Source of the DNA: Ruania albidiflava DSM 18029 | GTDB lineage: Bacteria; Actinomycetota; Actinomycetes; Actinomycetales; Beutenbergiaceae | Direction: 5' to 3' | NCBI RefSeq assembly: GCF_000421225.1 | Contig: NZ_ATWL01000002.1 | Location: 248,001 to 312,000, forward strand | DNA: 64,000 nt | Shown here: positions 46,670 to 55,258 of the stretch, in pieces | How positions within the stretch are numbered: position 1 is the first letter of the stretch | How the letters are laid out: the number at the start of each line of letters is the position of its first letter | Made by a program: the position numbers and the translations under genes | Notes under the pieces: model-generated | Databases searched by the model: none | Seen by the model: only the letters and a program-made list of their open reading frames with translations | Told to the model about the DNA's origin: nothing

Positions 46670-46814
46670 CAGACTGGGCCAGTCATGCCGGGCGCTCACC
46701 GCCTCTGCCACAGGGGAGCGGGATCTACAGCCCAGGCCTGACCCTCGACTCGAAGGCGGCGCACGCCGCCCGGACTAGCGCGGGTGACCTGTGGCAGCCG
46801 TGGGAAGGTACACG
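46670..46814 (+). promoter_or_regulatory. rplS promoter and structured leader, candidate L19 regulatory RNA
   Basis: -10 CAGACT (46670-46675), then about 130 nt of leader. A perfect 10-bp long-range stem (46705-46714 with 46788-46797) encloses a 6-bp hairpin GGCGGC/GCCGCC (46755-46770) and the motif CAGCCCAGGCnnGACCCTC (46728-46746), shared with the rpsP leader. The outer stem ends 4 nt before the GGGAAGG ribosome-binding site, so folding could control translation. Confidence 0.6.
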
Positions 46815-47171
46815 ATGAACATCCTGGACAACGTCGACGCCGCTTCGCTGCGTGAGGACATCCCGGACTTCCGGCCCGGTGACACTGTGAAGGTGCACGT
46901 GAAGGTCATCGAGGGCAACCGGTCCCGGATCCAGATCTTCCAGGGTGTCGTCCTGGCCCGCTCCGGCGGTGGCGTGCGCGAGACCTTCACGGTCCGCAAG
47001 GCCTCCTTCGGTGTCGGTGTGGAGCGTACCTTCCCGCTGCACTCGCCCACCGTGGACCACATCGAGGTCGCCAGCCGGGGCGTGGTCCGCCGCGCCAAGC
47101 TCTACTACCTGCGCGACCGGCACGGCAAGGCTGCCAAGATCCGCGAGCGCCGCGAGACCGCCGCGAAGTGA
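46815..47171 (+). CDS. rplS: Ribosomal protein L19
   Basis: 118 residues, standard: [20 protein letters not shown] (about 16-35), [26 protein letters not shown] and the end [18 protein letters not shown]. It sits at the interface of the 30S and 50S subunits. ATG 46815 follows GGGAAGG; an in-frame upstream start is in the leader. A hairpin terminator follows at once. Confidence 0.97.
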   Translation: MNILDNVDAASLREDIPDFRPGDTVKVHVKVIEGNRSRIQIFQGVVLARSGGGVRETFTVRKASFGVGVERTFPLHSPTVDHIEVASRGVVRRAKLYYLRDRHGKAAKIRERRETAAK

Positions 47172-47175
47172 TCAC

Positions 47176-47202
47176 CGGCTCGGGACCGCCGGTCCCGAGC
47201 CG
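47176..47202. terminator. Terminator hairpin after rplS
   Basis: 12-bp stem CGGCTCGGGACC/GGTCCCGAGCCG with a 3-nt loop, 4 nt after the stop. Confidence 0.8.
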
Positions 47203-47247
47203 CACGAGCACACTGGGCGTGAGCCCGCGCGAGGAGGACGGGGTGAC

Positions 47248-48075
47248 ATGGCGGCTGGCGACGAGCACGAGGACAGCCAGTCCGCCAGTGCTCGTGCGGA
47301 CGACGTGAGCGAGCAGACGGGCCGGGCCCGTTCGGAGGACGCCGCCGCACCCGGCTCCTCGACACCAGAGGCCGGCGAGGCGACCAGCGCGTCGGCCAGC
47401 GCGAAGAACCGCCGCCGGCGGCACCCGATCCGCGCGTTCCTGCGAGAGAGCGTGATCGTGGTGGTCTGCGCGCTGGTGCTCTCCCTGGTCATCAAGACAT
47501 TCCTCGCCCAGGCCTTCTACATCCCGAGCGTCTCGATGGAACCGACCCTGATGGTCGGGGACCGGCTCGTGGTGAACAAGCTGGTGCCGCAGGTGATGGA
47601 CATCGACCGCGGTGATGTGGTGGTCTTCCTCGACCCCGGCGGCTGGCTGGACACCCCACCGCACGAGCTGAACGCTGCCGAGCAGGTGCTCACCTGGATC
47701 GGGCTGCTGCCCGAGCACGCCGACGAGCACGTGATCAAGCGGGTGATCGGCACCGGCGGCGACCATGTGGTCTGCTGCACCGCCGAAGGGCTGATCACCG
47801 TGAACGGGGAACCGATCGAGGAACCGTATCTCGTGCCCGGTGCAGTTCCGAGCGAGAGACCGTTCGACGTCACCGTGCCGGAGAGCCACCTGTTCGTGCT
47901 CGGCGACAACCGGCCGCGCTCCGCAGACTCCCGGGCACATGCCGGCGCAGTGGGCCGCGGGTTCGTCCCGGTGCGTAATGTGGTGGGCAGAGCATTCGTC
48001 ATCACCTGGCCACTGGACCGCATCACATGGCTGAGCAACCCCACCGAGACCTTCGCCGACGTCCCCGACCCGTGA
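47248..48075 (+). CDS. lepB: Signal peptidase I
   Basis: 275 residues. A disordered acidic N-terminus (1-55) and an RRRR stretch precede one membrane helix (about 69-88). The Ser/Lys catalytic dyad is Ser96 in [11 protein letters not shown] and Lys164 in [12 protein letters not shown]. Box E appears as [13 protein letters not shown]. It cuts signal peptides on the outer face of the membrane. GAGGAGG lies 9 nt before the ATG. The stop overlaps rnhB (GTGA). Confidence 0.96.
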   Translation: MAAGDEHEDSQSASARADDVSEQTGRARSEDAAAPGSSTPEAGEATSASASAKNRRRRHPIRAFLRESVIVVVCALVLSLVIKTFLAQAFYIPSVSMEPTLMVGDRLVVNKLVPQVMDIDRGDVVVFLDPGGWLDTPPHELNAAEQVLTWIGLLPEHADEHVIKRVIGTGGDHVVCCTAEGLITVNGEPIEEPYLVPGAVPSERPFDVTVPESHLFVLGDNRPRSADSRAHAGAVGRGFVPVRNVVGRAFVITWPLDRITWLSNPTETFADVPDP

Positions 48076-48872
48076 GACCGCCCACCCGCGCGCTGGAGCG
48101 TGAGCTGCTCGCTGCCGGGCACTCGCTCGTGGCCGGGATGGACGAGGTCGGTCGCGGGGCCCTGGCCGGGCCGGTGAGCGTCGGTGCCGTTGTCGTGGAC
48201 GCGACCACCGGGCGGATGCCGGCCGGGCTGCGGGACTCCAAGCTGCTCACGCCGGAGGTGCGGCAGAAGCTGCAGGCACCGATCCGTCGCTGGTGCGTCG
48301 GTGGTGCGGTGGGGCACGCCGAGCCGGCCGAGATCGACCGGCTGGGCATCATCGCCGCCCTGCGGCTCGCCGGTACCCGTGCGCTGACCGCGCTCTCCGA
48401 GAACGGTCTGCTGCCGCCGGTGGTCATCCTGGACGGCTCCCACGACTGGCTCACCGCTCCCGGGTCGACGACGGCGCCGGGCCTGTTCGAAGGACCGTTG
48501 CCACCCGTGGTGCGTACGCAGGTCAAGGCCGACCTGCGGTGTGCAGTCGTGGCCGCCGCGAGCGTGCTCGCCAAGTGCGAGCGGGACGCGATGATGGTCG
48601 CCCGGCACGAGGACTACCCGGTCTTCGGCTGGGCGCAGAACAAGGGCTACTCCGCTCCGGACCACCTCGCCGCACTGCGTGAGCACGGCCCGTGCGAGCT
48701 GCACCGGCGCAGCTGGTCGTTGCCCACCGGTGCACCGGAGGAGCTGGACGAACCCGACGAGCATCCGGCACTGCTGCAGGAGGCTGGGGACGTGCTGGCC
48801 CAGGGGAGCACCGAGCTGGTGCTGGGCGAGCTGGAGGTCGGGGTCGCCGACGGCGGCACCGGTCGGCACTGA
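48072..48872 (+). CDS. rnhB: Ribonuclease HII
   Basis: 266 residues. The motif [14 protein letters not shown] (22-35) carries the first two catalytic acids (D24, E25); the third is in VVILDGSHD and the fourth near residue 165 ([19 protein letters not shown]). It removes ribonucleotides from DNA. About 45 extra acidic residues follow the normal end. GTG 48072 overlapping the lepB stop is chosen; the frame is open to 48027 inside lepB. Confidence 0.95.
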   Translation: MRPPTRALERELLAAGHSLVAGMDEVGRGALAGPVSVGAVVVDATTGRMPAGLRDSKLLTPEVRQKLQAPIRRWCVGGAVGHAEPAEIDRLGIIAALRLAGTRALTALSENGLLPPVVILDGSHDWLTAPGSTTAPGLFEGPLPPVVRTQVKADLRCAVVAAASVLAKCERDAMMVARHEDYPVFGWAQNKGYSAPDHLAALREHGPCELHRRSWSLPTGAPEELDEPDEHPALLQEAGDVLAQGSTELVLGELEVGVADGGTGRH

Positions 48873-48960
48873 CCCACCGGGCCCGGTGCGCCGGTCTGTC
48901 TCTGCCGCCGAGCCGGCCGACCTGCGACCCGCACCTGGCGCTGCGGTGCATCATGGAGGG

Positions 48961-49266
48961 GTGAGTAGTGAGGACCTGGAGAACTACGAGACCGACATGG
49001 AGCTCGCGCTGTACCGCGAGTACCGCGACGTGGTCAGCCTGTTCTCCTACGTGGTGGAGACCGAGCGGCGCTTCTACCTGGCCAACCACGTGGACCTGCA
49101 GGTGCGCTCGGCCGGCGGAGAGGTGTTCTTCGAGCTCACCCTGGCGGACGCGTGGGTGTGGGACGTCTACCGCTCCGCACGGTTCGTGAAGTCGGTCCGG
49201 GTGGTGACGTTCAAGGACGTGAACGTCGAGGAGCTGGCCAAGCCGGAGCTCGACCTGCCCAGCTGA
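48961..49266 (+). CDS. DUF2469 protein
   Basis: 101 residues: SSEDLENYETDMELALYREY at the N-terminus, then YVVETERRFYLANHVDLQVR and WVWDVYRSARFVKSVRVVTFKDVNVEEL. This is the very conserved actinobacterial DUF2469, always between rnhB and yraN; its function is unknown. GTG 48961 lies 6 nt after CATCAT, the spacing of leaderless promoters here, although GGAGGGG immediately before it could also act as Shine-Dalgarno. Confidence 0.92.
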   Translation: MSSEDLENYETDMELALYREYRDVVSLFSYVVETERRFYLANHVDLQVRSAGGEVFFELTLADAWVWDVYRSARFVKSVRVVTFKDVNVEELAKPELDLPS

Positions 49267-49293
49267 CGCACCTGTCCCAGCTGACGCACGTGG
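49258..49293 (+). repeat. 18-bp tandem duplication spanning the DUF2469 stop codon
   Basis: Units 49258-49275 and 49276-49293 share CCCAGCTGACGCAC and differ only in the last four bases; a third, decayed unit follows to about 49310. The first unit holds the last codons and TGA of DUF2469. Confidence 0.7.
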
Positions 49294-49311
49294 CCCGACC
49301 CGACTGACGCA

Positions 49312-49334
49312 GCCGGCCGCCAACTGCGGCCGGC
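49312..49334 (+). terminator. Terminator hairpin after DUF2469
   Basis: 9-bp stem GCCGGCCGC/GCGGCCGGC with a 5-nt loop. Confidence 0.6.
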
Positions 49335-49453
49335 CGGGCTGCGGCCGAGCGGACGAGCCGGGACGGTCCCCACGGCGGATGGGCTCCGCCGTCGTGCCCC
49401 GGTTTCCACAGGGGGCCCTACCCGCTCCGACGAGCCGTGCGCGCACTGCCGCA

Positions 49454-49475
49454 GGATCACCACAGGAGGTGATCC
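49454..49475 (+). promoter_or_regulatory. yraN: Hairpin that buries the yraN Shine-Dalgarno
   Basis: GGATCACC (49454-49461) is exactly complementary to GGTGATCC (49468-49475) around ACAGGA. The right arm belongs to AGGAGGTGATCC, a 12-base full match to the 16S rRNA 3' end, 1-12 nt before the ATG. The left arm copies the 16S anti-Shine-Dalgarno sequence, so the RNA can mask its own ribosome-binding site. Confidence 0.6.
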
Positions 49476-49476
49476 G

Positions 49477-49833
49477 ATGGCCGCCAAGGACGACCTCGGT
49501 CGCACCGGGGAAGAGCTTGCCCGCCGCTGGTTGGAACGTCGTGGCTGCACGGTGCTGGACCGCAACTGGCGCTGCCGGACCGGGGAGATCGACCTGGTCG
49601 CCCAGGACGGTGACGATCTCGTCGTCGTGGAGGTGAAGACCCGGCGCAGCCTGCGCACCGGCCACCCGGCCGAGGCGGTGACCCCGCGCAAGCTCGCCCG
49701 GCTGCGGCTGCTCGCGGGGCTGTGGCTGGCCGAGCACGAGGTACGAGCTGCCGGGTTGCGGGTGGACGTGGTCGCCGTCTGGCTGCCCCGCGGTGGCCCG
49801 GCCAGGATCGACCATCGGCAGGGGGTGGCCTGA
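49477..49833 (+). CDS. yraN: UPF0102 (YraN) endonuclease-like protein
   Basis: 118 residues. The fold is that of Holliday-junction-resolvase/restriction endonuclease-like proteins: GRTGEELARRWLERRG, then RTGEIDLVAQDGDDLVVVEVKTRR with the PD-(D/E)xK residues (D39, E52, K54 approximately). The role is not settled. Normal neighbours (rnhB side, yifB). Its start carries an unusually complete Shine-Dalgarno. Confidence 0.93.
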   Translation: MAAKDDLGRTGEELARRWLERRGCTVLDRNWRCRTGEIDLVAQDGDDLVVVEVKTRRSLRTGHPAEAVTPRKLARLRLLAGLWLAEHEVRAAGLRVDVVAVWLPRGGPARIDHRQGVA

Positions 49834-49834
49834 G

Positions 49835-51391
49835 GTGACCGGTCAGCCGCTGCGCGCCGCCCGCGCACTGTCCGTGGCCGTGGTGGGGCTCGAAGGGTTG
49901 CTGGTGGAGGTGGAGTCCGCGTTGCACCAGGGGCTGCCCGGTGTGCAGCTGATCGGCCTGCCGGACACTGCTGCCGCGGAGGCCCGCGAACGGGTCCGCG
50001 CCGCCGTGATCGCCACCGGGCTGACCTGGCCCAGCCTGCGCCTCGTGGTCAACCTTCGCCCCGCGGACGTACGCAAGTCCGGTTCGGCCTTCGACGTCGC
50101 CGTAGCGGTCGCAGTGCTGCTCGCCGCCGGCCTGGCCACCGACCGGCGTGCCGAGAACCGGGTGCACCTCGGCGAGCTCGGCCTGGACGGCACAGTGCAC
50201 CCGGTGCACGGAGTGCTGCCGGCGGTCGCTGCCGCCGTGGCGGCGGGGCACCCCGAGGTGGTGGTCCCCAGCGAGAACGTGCCTGAGGCCGAGCTGGTGC
50301 CCGGCGCCCGGGTCACCGGGGTGCGGCACCTGAGCGAGGTGGCGCACGGCTACGGCGCCGAAGGGGTGCGGATGCTGCAGCCGGTCGCACTGGAACGCAG
50401 CACCCCGGCGCCGGTCGCCGAACCCGCCGCCAAGGACCTGGCCGACGTGATCGGTCAGGAACAGGCCCGGCACGCCCTGGAGGTCGCCGCCGCCGGTGGC
50501 CACCACCTGTTCCTGTCCGGCCCACCGGGAGCCGGAAAGTCGATGCTCGCCGCCCGGCTGCCCAGTCTGCTCCCAGACCTGGACGATGCCGCCGCTGTAG
50601 AAGTCACCACCGTGCACTCCGTGGCCGGCACCTACCGGTCCAGCAGCGGACTCATCCGCAGGCCCCCGTACGAAGCACCGCACCACACCGCCAGCAAGGC
50701 CGCCATCATCGGCGGCGGCAGCCGTACCCTGCAGCCCGGTGCCGTGGTGCGTGCACACCGCGGGGTCCTGCTGCTCGACGAAGCCGCAGAGTTTCCCAGG
50801 ACGGTGCTGGACACGTTGCGCCAACCGATCGAGGAGGGGCAGGTGGTGCTGGCGCGAGCCAGCCAGCGGGCCATCTTCCCGTGCCGGGTGCAGCTCGTGC
50901 TGGCCGCCAACCCGTGCCCGTGCGGCTGGGCCAGCGGGAAGGCGCTGCGCTGCCGATGCACCCCGAAAGCGTTGCGGGACTACGCCGGCAAGCTCTCCGG
51001 ACCGCTGCTGGACCGGGTGGACATCCGGGTGGACGTGGCGGCGGTGCCGCGGGCCCAGCTGCTCAGCAGCCGGAGGGGCGAAACCAGCGCCACGGTCGCC
51101 GCCCGGGTGGCTGCCGCCCGCGCCGCACAGGCCGAGCGGTGGAAAGACACCCCGTGGCGCACCAACGCCGAGGTGGATGGGCCCTGGTTGCGGGACTACA
51201 CCGGCCGCATCGACCCGCACCTGCTCACCCCGTTGAAACGGGTGGCCGACACCCCCGAGCTGAGCATGCGCGGGGTGGACCGGGTCGTCCGGGTCGCGTG
51301 GACCCTGGCCGACCTGCACGGGCTGGAACACCCCGGGCCCGCCGAGCTCGGCGCCGCCCTGACGCTGAGGAATCGAGACCTTGATGCCTGA
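49835..51391 (+). CDS. YifB/ComM-family AAA+ Mg-chelatase-like protein
   Basis: 518 residues from GTG, 1 nt after the yraN stop. N-terminal Lon-like domain (residues 1-180, VEVESALHQGLPGVQLIGLP). AAA+ domain with Walker A SGPPGAGKSMLA (about 226-237), Walker B GVLLLDEAAEF (about 309) and LVLAANPCPCGW followed by CRCTPKALRDY (Cys cluster), then the Mg-chelatase C-terminal domain. ComM helps branch migration in natural transformation in Gram-negatives; the actinobacterial role is unknown. The dprA gene overlaps its end. Confidence 0.93.
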   Translation: MTGQPLRAARALSVAVVGLEGLLVEVESALHQGLPGVQLIGLPDTAAAEARERVRAAVIATGLTWPSLRLVVNLRPADVRKSGSAFDVAVAVAVLLAAGLATDRRAENRVHLGELGLDGTVHPVHGVLPAVAAAVAAGHPEVVVPSENVPEAELVPGARVTGVRHLSEVAHGYGAEGVRMLQPVALERSTPAPVAEPAAKDLADVIGQEQARHALEVAAAGGHHLFLSGPPGAGKSMLAARLPSLLPDLDDAAAVEVTTVHSVAGTYRSSSGLIRRPPYEAPHHTASKAAIIGGGSRTLQPGAVVRAHRGVLLLDEAAEFPRTVLDTLRQPIEEGQVVLARASQRAIFPCRVQLVLAANPCPCGWASGKALRCRCTPKALRDYAGKLSGPLLDRVDIRVDVAAVPRAQLLSSRRGETSATVAARVAAARAAQAERWKDTPWRTNAEVDGPWLRDYTGRIDPHLLTPLKRVADTPELSMRGVDRVVRVAWTLADLHGLEHPGPAELGAALTLRNRDLDA

Positions 51392-52547
51392 CGACATCCC
51401 CTTCGACATCGCCGACGACCGGCTCGCCCGCGCCGCCTGGTCCCGACTCGCCGAACCCCGCGACGCAGAGGCCGGAGCCCTGCTCCAGGCGCTGGGCGCG
51501 GGTCCCGCGCTGGACTGGCTCGTGCGCGCCGCCAGAACCTGGGTCGACCCACCGGTGCTGGCAGCTGGCGCCCGCTGGCACACGGCGGCCCAGCGCTGGA
51601 TCCCCCGTCTGGCCACCCTGGACCCGGTGCGGGAGCTGCAGGTGCTCACCCGTCGTGGTGGACGCCTCATCATCCCCTCCGACCCGGACTGGCCGGACGC
51701 CCTGGCCGACCTGGGCACCGACACCCCACCCTGCCTGTGGCTGCTCGGCGACGTGGACGTGCTGGCGCCGGTCGCGGTGGCCGTCGTGGGTTCTCGCGCC
51801 TGCAGCCCCTACGGTGCAGAGACCACCGGTGCGATCACCAGCGAGCTGGCTGCCGAGGGGGTGGCCATCGTCTCTGGTGGCGCATTCGGTGTGGACGCCG
51901 CCGCGCACCGCACCACCCTCGCCGGGGACGGTATGCCGGTTGCCGTGATGGCCGGCGGGCTGGACCGGTACTACCCGACGGGCAATGCTGCGCTGCTGGC
52001 CGAGGTGGCCCGGTGCGGTGCTGTGCTCTCCGAGGTGCCGCCGGGCAGCTCCCCGATGCGGCACCGGTTCCTGTCCCGGAACCGGCTGATCGCGGCACTC
52101 GCCGAGGTGGTCCTGGTGGTGGAGGCGTCCTGGCGGTCCGGGGCGCTGAACACTGCCGGACACGCCGCCGACCTGGGCCGCACCGTGGCTGCCGTACCAG
52201 GTCCGGTGACATCCTCCACGTCCGCCGGGTGCCACCGGCTGATCCGGGAGGGCGCTGTGTGCGTCACAGACGCGGCCGAGGTGCTCGAGCTGCTGCGGCC
52301 GATGGACGCAGCCGGCGGGCCCGCGCCACCGCCGGTCGCCGCCGGCCTCCTGGACGGCCTGGACCCCGCGCAGGCGATCGTGCTGGACGCACTCCCGGCA
52401 CGTGCCGGCGCCGAGCTCGCCAGCCTGGTGCGCAGCAGCGGGCTCGCGGAGGGAGAGGTGCGCTCCGCGCTCGGGTTCCTCGAGCTGGCCGGCCGGGTGG
52501 AACGGGACGGTGTGCGCTGGCGCCGGGCCCGGCGCAGCGCCGCCTGA
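51384..52547 (+). CDS. dprA: DNA-processing protein DprA
   Basis: 387 residues. Rossmann-like DprA core (about 110-320) with VAVVGSRACSPYGAETT, VSGGAFGVDAAAHR, MAGGLDRYYPTGN, SEVPPGSSPMRHRFLSRNRLIAAL and VVEASWRSGALNTA. The C-terminal winged helix (about 335-385) is present. DprA loads RecA on incoming single-stranded DNA. ATG 51384 overlaps the yifB stop by 8 nt; a TTG three bases earlier is less likely. The presence of yifB-dprA does not by itself show natural competence. Confidence 0.95.
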   Translation: MPDDIPFDIADDRLARAAWSRLAEPRDAEAGALLQALGAGPALDWLVRAARTWVDPPVLAAGARWHTAAQRWIPRLATLDPVRELQVLTRRGGRLIIPSDPDWPDALADLGTDTPPCLWLLGDVDVLAPVAVAVVGSRACSPYGAETTGAITSELAAEGVAIVSGGAFGVDAAAHRTTLAGDGMPVAVMAGGLDRYYPTGNAALLAEVARCGAVLSEVPPGSSPMRHRFLSRNRLIAALAEVVLVVEASWRSGALNTAGHAADLGRTVAAVPGPVTSSTSAGCHRLIREGAVCVTDAAEVLELLRPMDAAGGPAPPPVAAGLLDGLDPAQAIVLDALPARAGAELASLVRSSGLAEGEVRSALGFLELAGRVERDGVRWRRARRSAA

Positions 52548-52554
52548 CCCCAGG

Positions 52555-52617
52555 TTCGCGAACGTTCTGGTTTGCGGCCGCTGAACCGATTCACGTCGCG
52601 AACCAGAGCGTTCGGGA
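52555..52617. repeat. Intergenic palindrome, copy 4 (degenerate, TCGCGAACG family)
   Basis: 63 bp between dprA and xerC. It shares TTCGCGAACG at the left and the core GCCGCTGAACCGATTCA with copy 2, but the right arm has several mismatches, ending in GTTCGGGA instead of GTTCGCGA. It looks like a decaying copy. Confidence 0.7.
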
Positions 52618-52673
52618 CAGGGGAAGCTGCCTGCCTCCGCCTCGTGTGCCCCAGCTCGTGCCACCCTGGGGCC

Positions 52674-53624
52674 ATGACCCGGGCAGAGGAGCAGCGTGAC
52701 GCTGGGCTGCTGGACGCCTTCGCCGGCCACCTGGCCCTCCAGCGCGGACTGTCCGAGCACACTGTGCGCGCCTACTGCGGGGACGTGCTCACCCTCCTCG
52801 CGCTCCTGCCGCACGGCCCGGACGGGAACGCACCCGCCGACCTCGGCGCCCTCACCCTGGCCACGCTGCGCCGCTGGCTGGCCCAGGAGTCCGGCCGCGG
52901 ACTGGCCCGAGCCACCCTGGCCCGACGGGTCGCAGCGGTGCGCTGCTTCACCGCCTGGGCCCAGCGCACCGGCCGGATCGCCACCGACCCCGGCGGGCGG
53001 CTGCTCTCCCCCGGGCCGGATGCCACCGTGCCGCAGGTGCTCACCGCCGAGGAGGCCGCCGCCGTGATGGACACCGCCCGGGAGCAGGCCGCCGCAGCAG
53101 GCACGCCCGCAGCCCGGGCGAGGGCAACCCGGGACTGGGCGGTGCTGGAGCTGTTGTATGCGACCGGGGTGCGCGTCGCCGAGCTGGTCGGTGCCGACGT
53201 GGGCGACGTGAACCTCGCCGAACGGCTGCTGCGGGTGCTGGGCAAGGGGGACAAGGAACGCATGGTGCCCTTCGGACGCCCGGCGAGCGACGCCGTCGAG
53301 CAGTGGCTGGCCGCACGCCACCACCTGCTCCCGCAGCAGACCAGCGACCCCGGAGCCCTGTTCCTCGGCGCCCGCGGCGGTCGGCTCGGGGCCCGCCAGG
53401 TGCGCGACCTTGTCCACCGCAGCACCGCACTCGCCGGCGTGCGCGACCTCGCCCCGCACGGACTGCGCCACTCGGTCGCCACCCACCTGCTCGACGGCGG
53501 GTCGGACCTGCGCTCGGTGCAGGAGGTGCTCGGGCATGCCTCGCTGTCCACCACCCAGCGGTACACGCACGTGTCCACCGAACGGCTCCGGTCCGCCTTC
53601 ACCCAGGCCCATCCCCGCGCCTGA
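52674..53624 (+). CDS. xerC: Tyrosine recombinase XerC
   Basis: 316 residues. An N-terminal SAM-like core-binding domain (10-100) and a catalytic domain with R167 (TGVRVAEL), K191 (GKGDKERMVPF), H262-x-x-R265 (PHGLRHSVATHLLD), H288 (LGHASLSTT) and the nucleophile Y297 (QRYTHVS). All six catalytic positions are intact. It resolves chromosome dimers at dif. The ATG is 6 nt after CACCCT (leaderless-type). XerC is expected here, between dprA and rpsB. Confidence 0.95.
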   Translation: MTRAEEQRDAGLLDAFAGHLALQRGLSEHTVRAYCGDVLTLLALLPHGPDGNAPADLGALTLATLRRWLAQESGRGLARATLARRVAAVRCFTAWAQRTGRIATDPGGRLLSPGPDATVPQVLTAEEAAAVMDTAREQAAAAGTPAARARATRDWAVLELLYATGVRVAELVGADVGDVNLAERLLRVLGKGDKERMVPFGRPASDAVEQWLAARHHLLPQQTSDPGALFLGARGGRLGARQVRDLVHRSTALAGVRDLAPHGLRHSVATHLLDGGSDLRSVQEVLGHASLSTTQRYTHVSTERLRSAFTQAHPRA

Positions 53625-53666
53625 CGGGTAGTCCGCCCGTGCCTCCGGGGCTGCACCGCAGGTGCT

Positions 53667-53687
53667 CCTGACCCGGCACAGGTCAGG
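53667..53687 (+). terminator. Small hairpin after xerC
   Basis: 7-bp stem CCTGACC/GGTCAGG with a 7-nt loop, 42 nt after the xerC stop; a weak terminator at best. Confidence 0.35.
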
Positions 53688-53711
53688 GGTGCAGGCCACC
53701 GGCGGCTGGCT

Positions 53712-53717
53712 TAGGCT
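53712..53717 (+). promoter_or_regulatory. -10 box (TAGGCT), leaderless
   Basis: TAGGCT ends 6 nt before the methyltransferase ATG at 53724; the spacer GGAGGC could alternatively be a Shine-Dalgarno that is too close. Confidence 0.55.
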
Positions 53718-53723
53718 GGAGGC

Positions 53724-54515
53724 ATGGCAACGATGCCCGCATGCTCCCCGGACGCGGCGGCTCGCTACGACCGGACCGCCGAGCCGCTGATGGCCCCGTT
53801 CGCTGCCGTGCTCGTAGACGCGGCCCAGGTCCGGCCCGAGGCAGCGGTGCTCGATCTCATCTGTGGTCCGGGGTTCGCCGCCCGGATCGCTGCCGAACGG
53901 GCCGGACCGATGGGCACTGTGGTGGGCGTGGACCACGACCCGGCCATGCTGGAAGTGGCCTCTGGCCATGGCGCCGGGTACGCGATCGAATGGCTGCAGG
54001 CGGCACCAGACCACCTGCCGCTGACCACCGACAGCATGGACGTGGTGGTCAGCCTGCACGGCATCGGCGCCCTGCGTGAGCCGCGTCCGGTGCTGACCGA
54101 GGCCCGTCGCGTGGTACGCGAGACCGGCTCCTTCGCGGCCACCGTGTGGTCACCGGTGGAAGCCAACCCGTACCTCGCGGCACACCAGCGCGCACTGGGA
54201 GAGGTGGGCGCCCAGGGTGGCCTGCAGGCGCTGCAGGACGCCACCGGGTACGGCAGCGACGAGCTGATCCACGACCTGCGCGGAGCCGGCTGGCACGAAC
54301 CGGTCAGCCGCGAGGTCACCCTGCGCGTGCGACTGGCCGGGACCACGGCGGCCGCAGCAGAGCGGCTCCGCGGCATGCCGTGGGGTGCCCGGCTCACCCC
54401 GGACGAAGCTCTGGCAGCGGCCCGGTCGGTGCTCACCGCACTGAGCGAGTTCGCCGAGGCGGACGGGTCGTTGGTGGTGCCCTTCCGTGCCCAGCTGATG
54501 CATGCCTATCCCTGA
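53724..54515 (+). CDS. Class I SAM-dependent methyltransferase
   Basis: 263 residues. Methyltransf_11/25-like core: VLDLICGPGFAARIAAERAG (motif I, with Ile-Cys instead of the common G-x-G start), VVGVDHDPAMLEVA (motif II acid), and LPLTTDSMDVVVSLHGIGAL (motif IV). Residues about 135-263 form the substrate domain. Similar to ubiquinone/menaquinone-type or small-molecule methyltransferases; no specific substrate can be given. It is convergent with the peptidase gene 10 bp downstream, with no terminator between. Confidence 0.85.
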   Translation: MATMPACSPDAAARYDRTAEPLMAPFAAVLVDAAQVRPEAAVLDLICGPGFAARIAAERAGPMGTVVGVDHDPAMLEVASGHGAGYAIEWLQAAPDHLPLTTDSMDVVVSLHGIGALREPRPVLTEARRVVRETGSFAATVWSPVEANPYLAAHQRALGEVGAQGGLQALQDATGYGSDELIHDLRGAGWHEPVSREVTLRVRLAGTTAAAAERLRGMPWGARLTPDEALAAARSVLTALSEFAEADGSLVVPFRAQLMHAYP

Positions 54516-54525
54516 GCCGCCCCGC

Positions 54526-55128
54526 TCAGCCTGGTGGATAGAGCCGGATCCTCACCTCCTGACCGACCAGCAGCAGCGGGTCGAGGTAGCGGTCTGTCCC
54601 CGTACGCAGACCCCAGTGCAGGCAGGCGGTCGCGCAGTGCGCTCCCGTGTCCACCAGCTGCCCGAGCACCGTTCCCGTCTCGACGGCGTCCCCCGCCTGG
54701 ACCTGCGCCGTCACCGGCTCATAGGTGGTGCGCAGCCCACCGTCGTGCTGGATGGACACCACCGGCCGGCCGGCGACCTGCCCGGCGAAGACGACTGTGC
54801 CCGGCCCGGCTGCCCGCACCCGCGCTCCGGCCACGGCAGCCAGGTCCACTCCCCGGTGCCCGGGCAGCCACGGCTTTGGCGGTGGGTCGAAGACCTGCAC
54901 CACCTGGGGCGGGTCGCCGGCCACCGGCCAGTCGTAGCCGGTGGCGGCGGGAGCATCAGCGGGTGGCGACAGCCACACCTGCCGCTCGATAGGGCCTAGC
55001 CCGGCGGTGGCACCGAGCGACCCCGCAGCCGCACCGACAGCCGGGCCGGTCAGCCCGGTCAGCACAGCCAGGGCGAGCACGACGCGAGCGGCTCGCCGCC
55101 CAGCAGAGGGTGGTAGGGCGGGTTCCAT
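54526..55128 (-). CDS. Secreted M23 (LytM-type) peptidase domain protein
   Basis: 200 residues. An N-terminal signal helix (about 13-35) is followed by an M23 domain: [21 protein letters not shown] (zinc ligands His and Asp, about 89-109), [29 protein letters not shown], and [13 protein letters not shown] near 174-186 with the final His. The first His of the usual HxH pair is replaced by Cys-Leu-His, so activity is uncertain. Likely acts on peptidoglycan outside the membrane. Found upstream of rpsB in mycobacteria too. The ATG 55128 gives a sensible signal peptide; a long open frame upstream lies in the rpsB leader. Confidence 0.85.
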   Translation of the reverse strand: MEPALPPSAGRRAARVVLALAVLTGLTGPAVGAAAGSLGATAGLGPIERQVWLSPPADAPAATGYDWPVAGDPPQVVQVFDPPPKPWLPGHRGVDLAAVAGARVRAAGPGTVVFAGQVAGRPVVSIQHDGGLRTTYEPVTAQVQAGDAVETGTVLGQLVDTGAHCATACLHWGLRTGTDRYLDPLLLVGQEVRIRLYPPG

Positions 55129-55258
55129 CCATCGAGTCCAGCAGAGGTGTGCGGGCACCCCGGGGCGACCCCGGGAGGGGGTGTGGACGACGAGGCATCG
55201 GCCGACCACCAGGTCCGCACCGGCCGCGCTCGCCAGCGGCTGCACCACTGCGATCCGG

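Noticed and set aside
48875-48888. CACCGGGCCCGGTG palindrome after rnhB as a terminator
   Set aside because: Only 7 bp per arm without any loop; it cannot form a stable hairpin.
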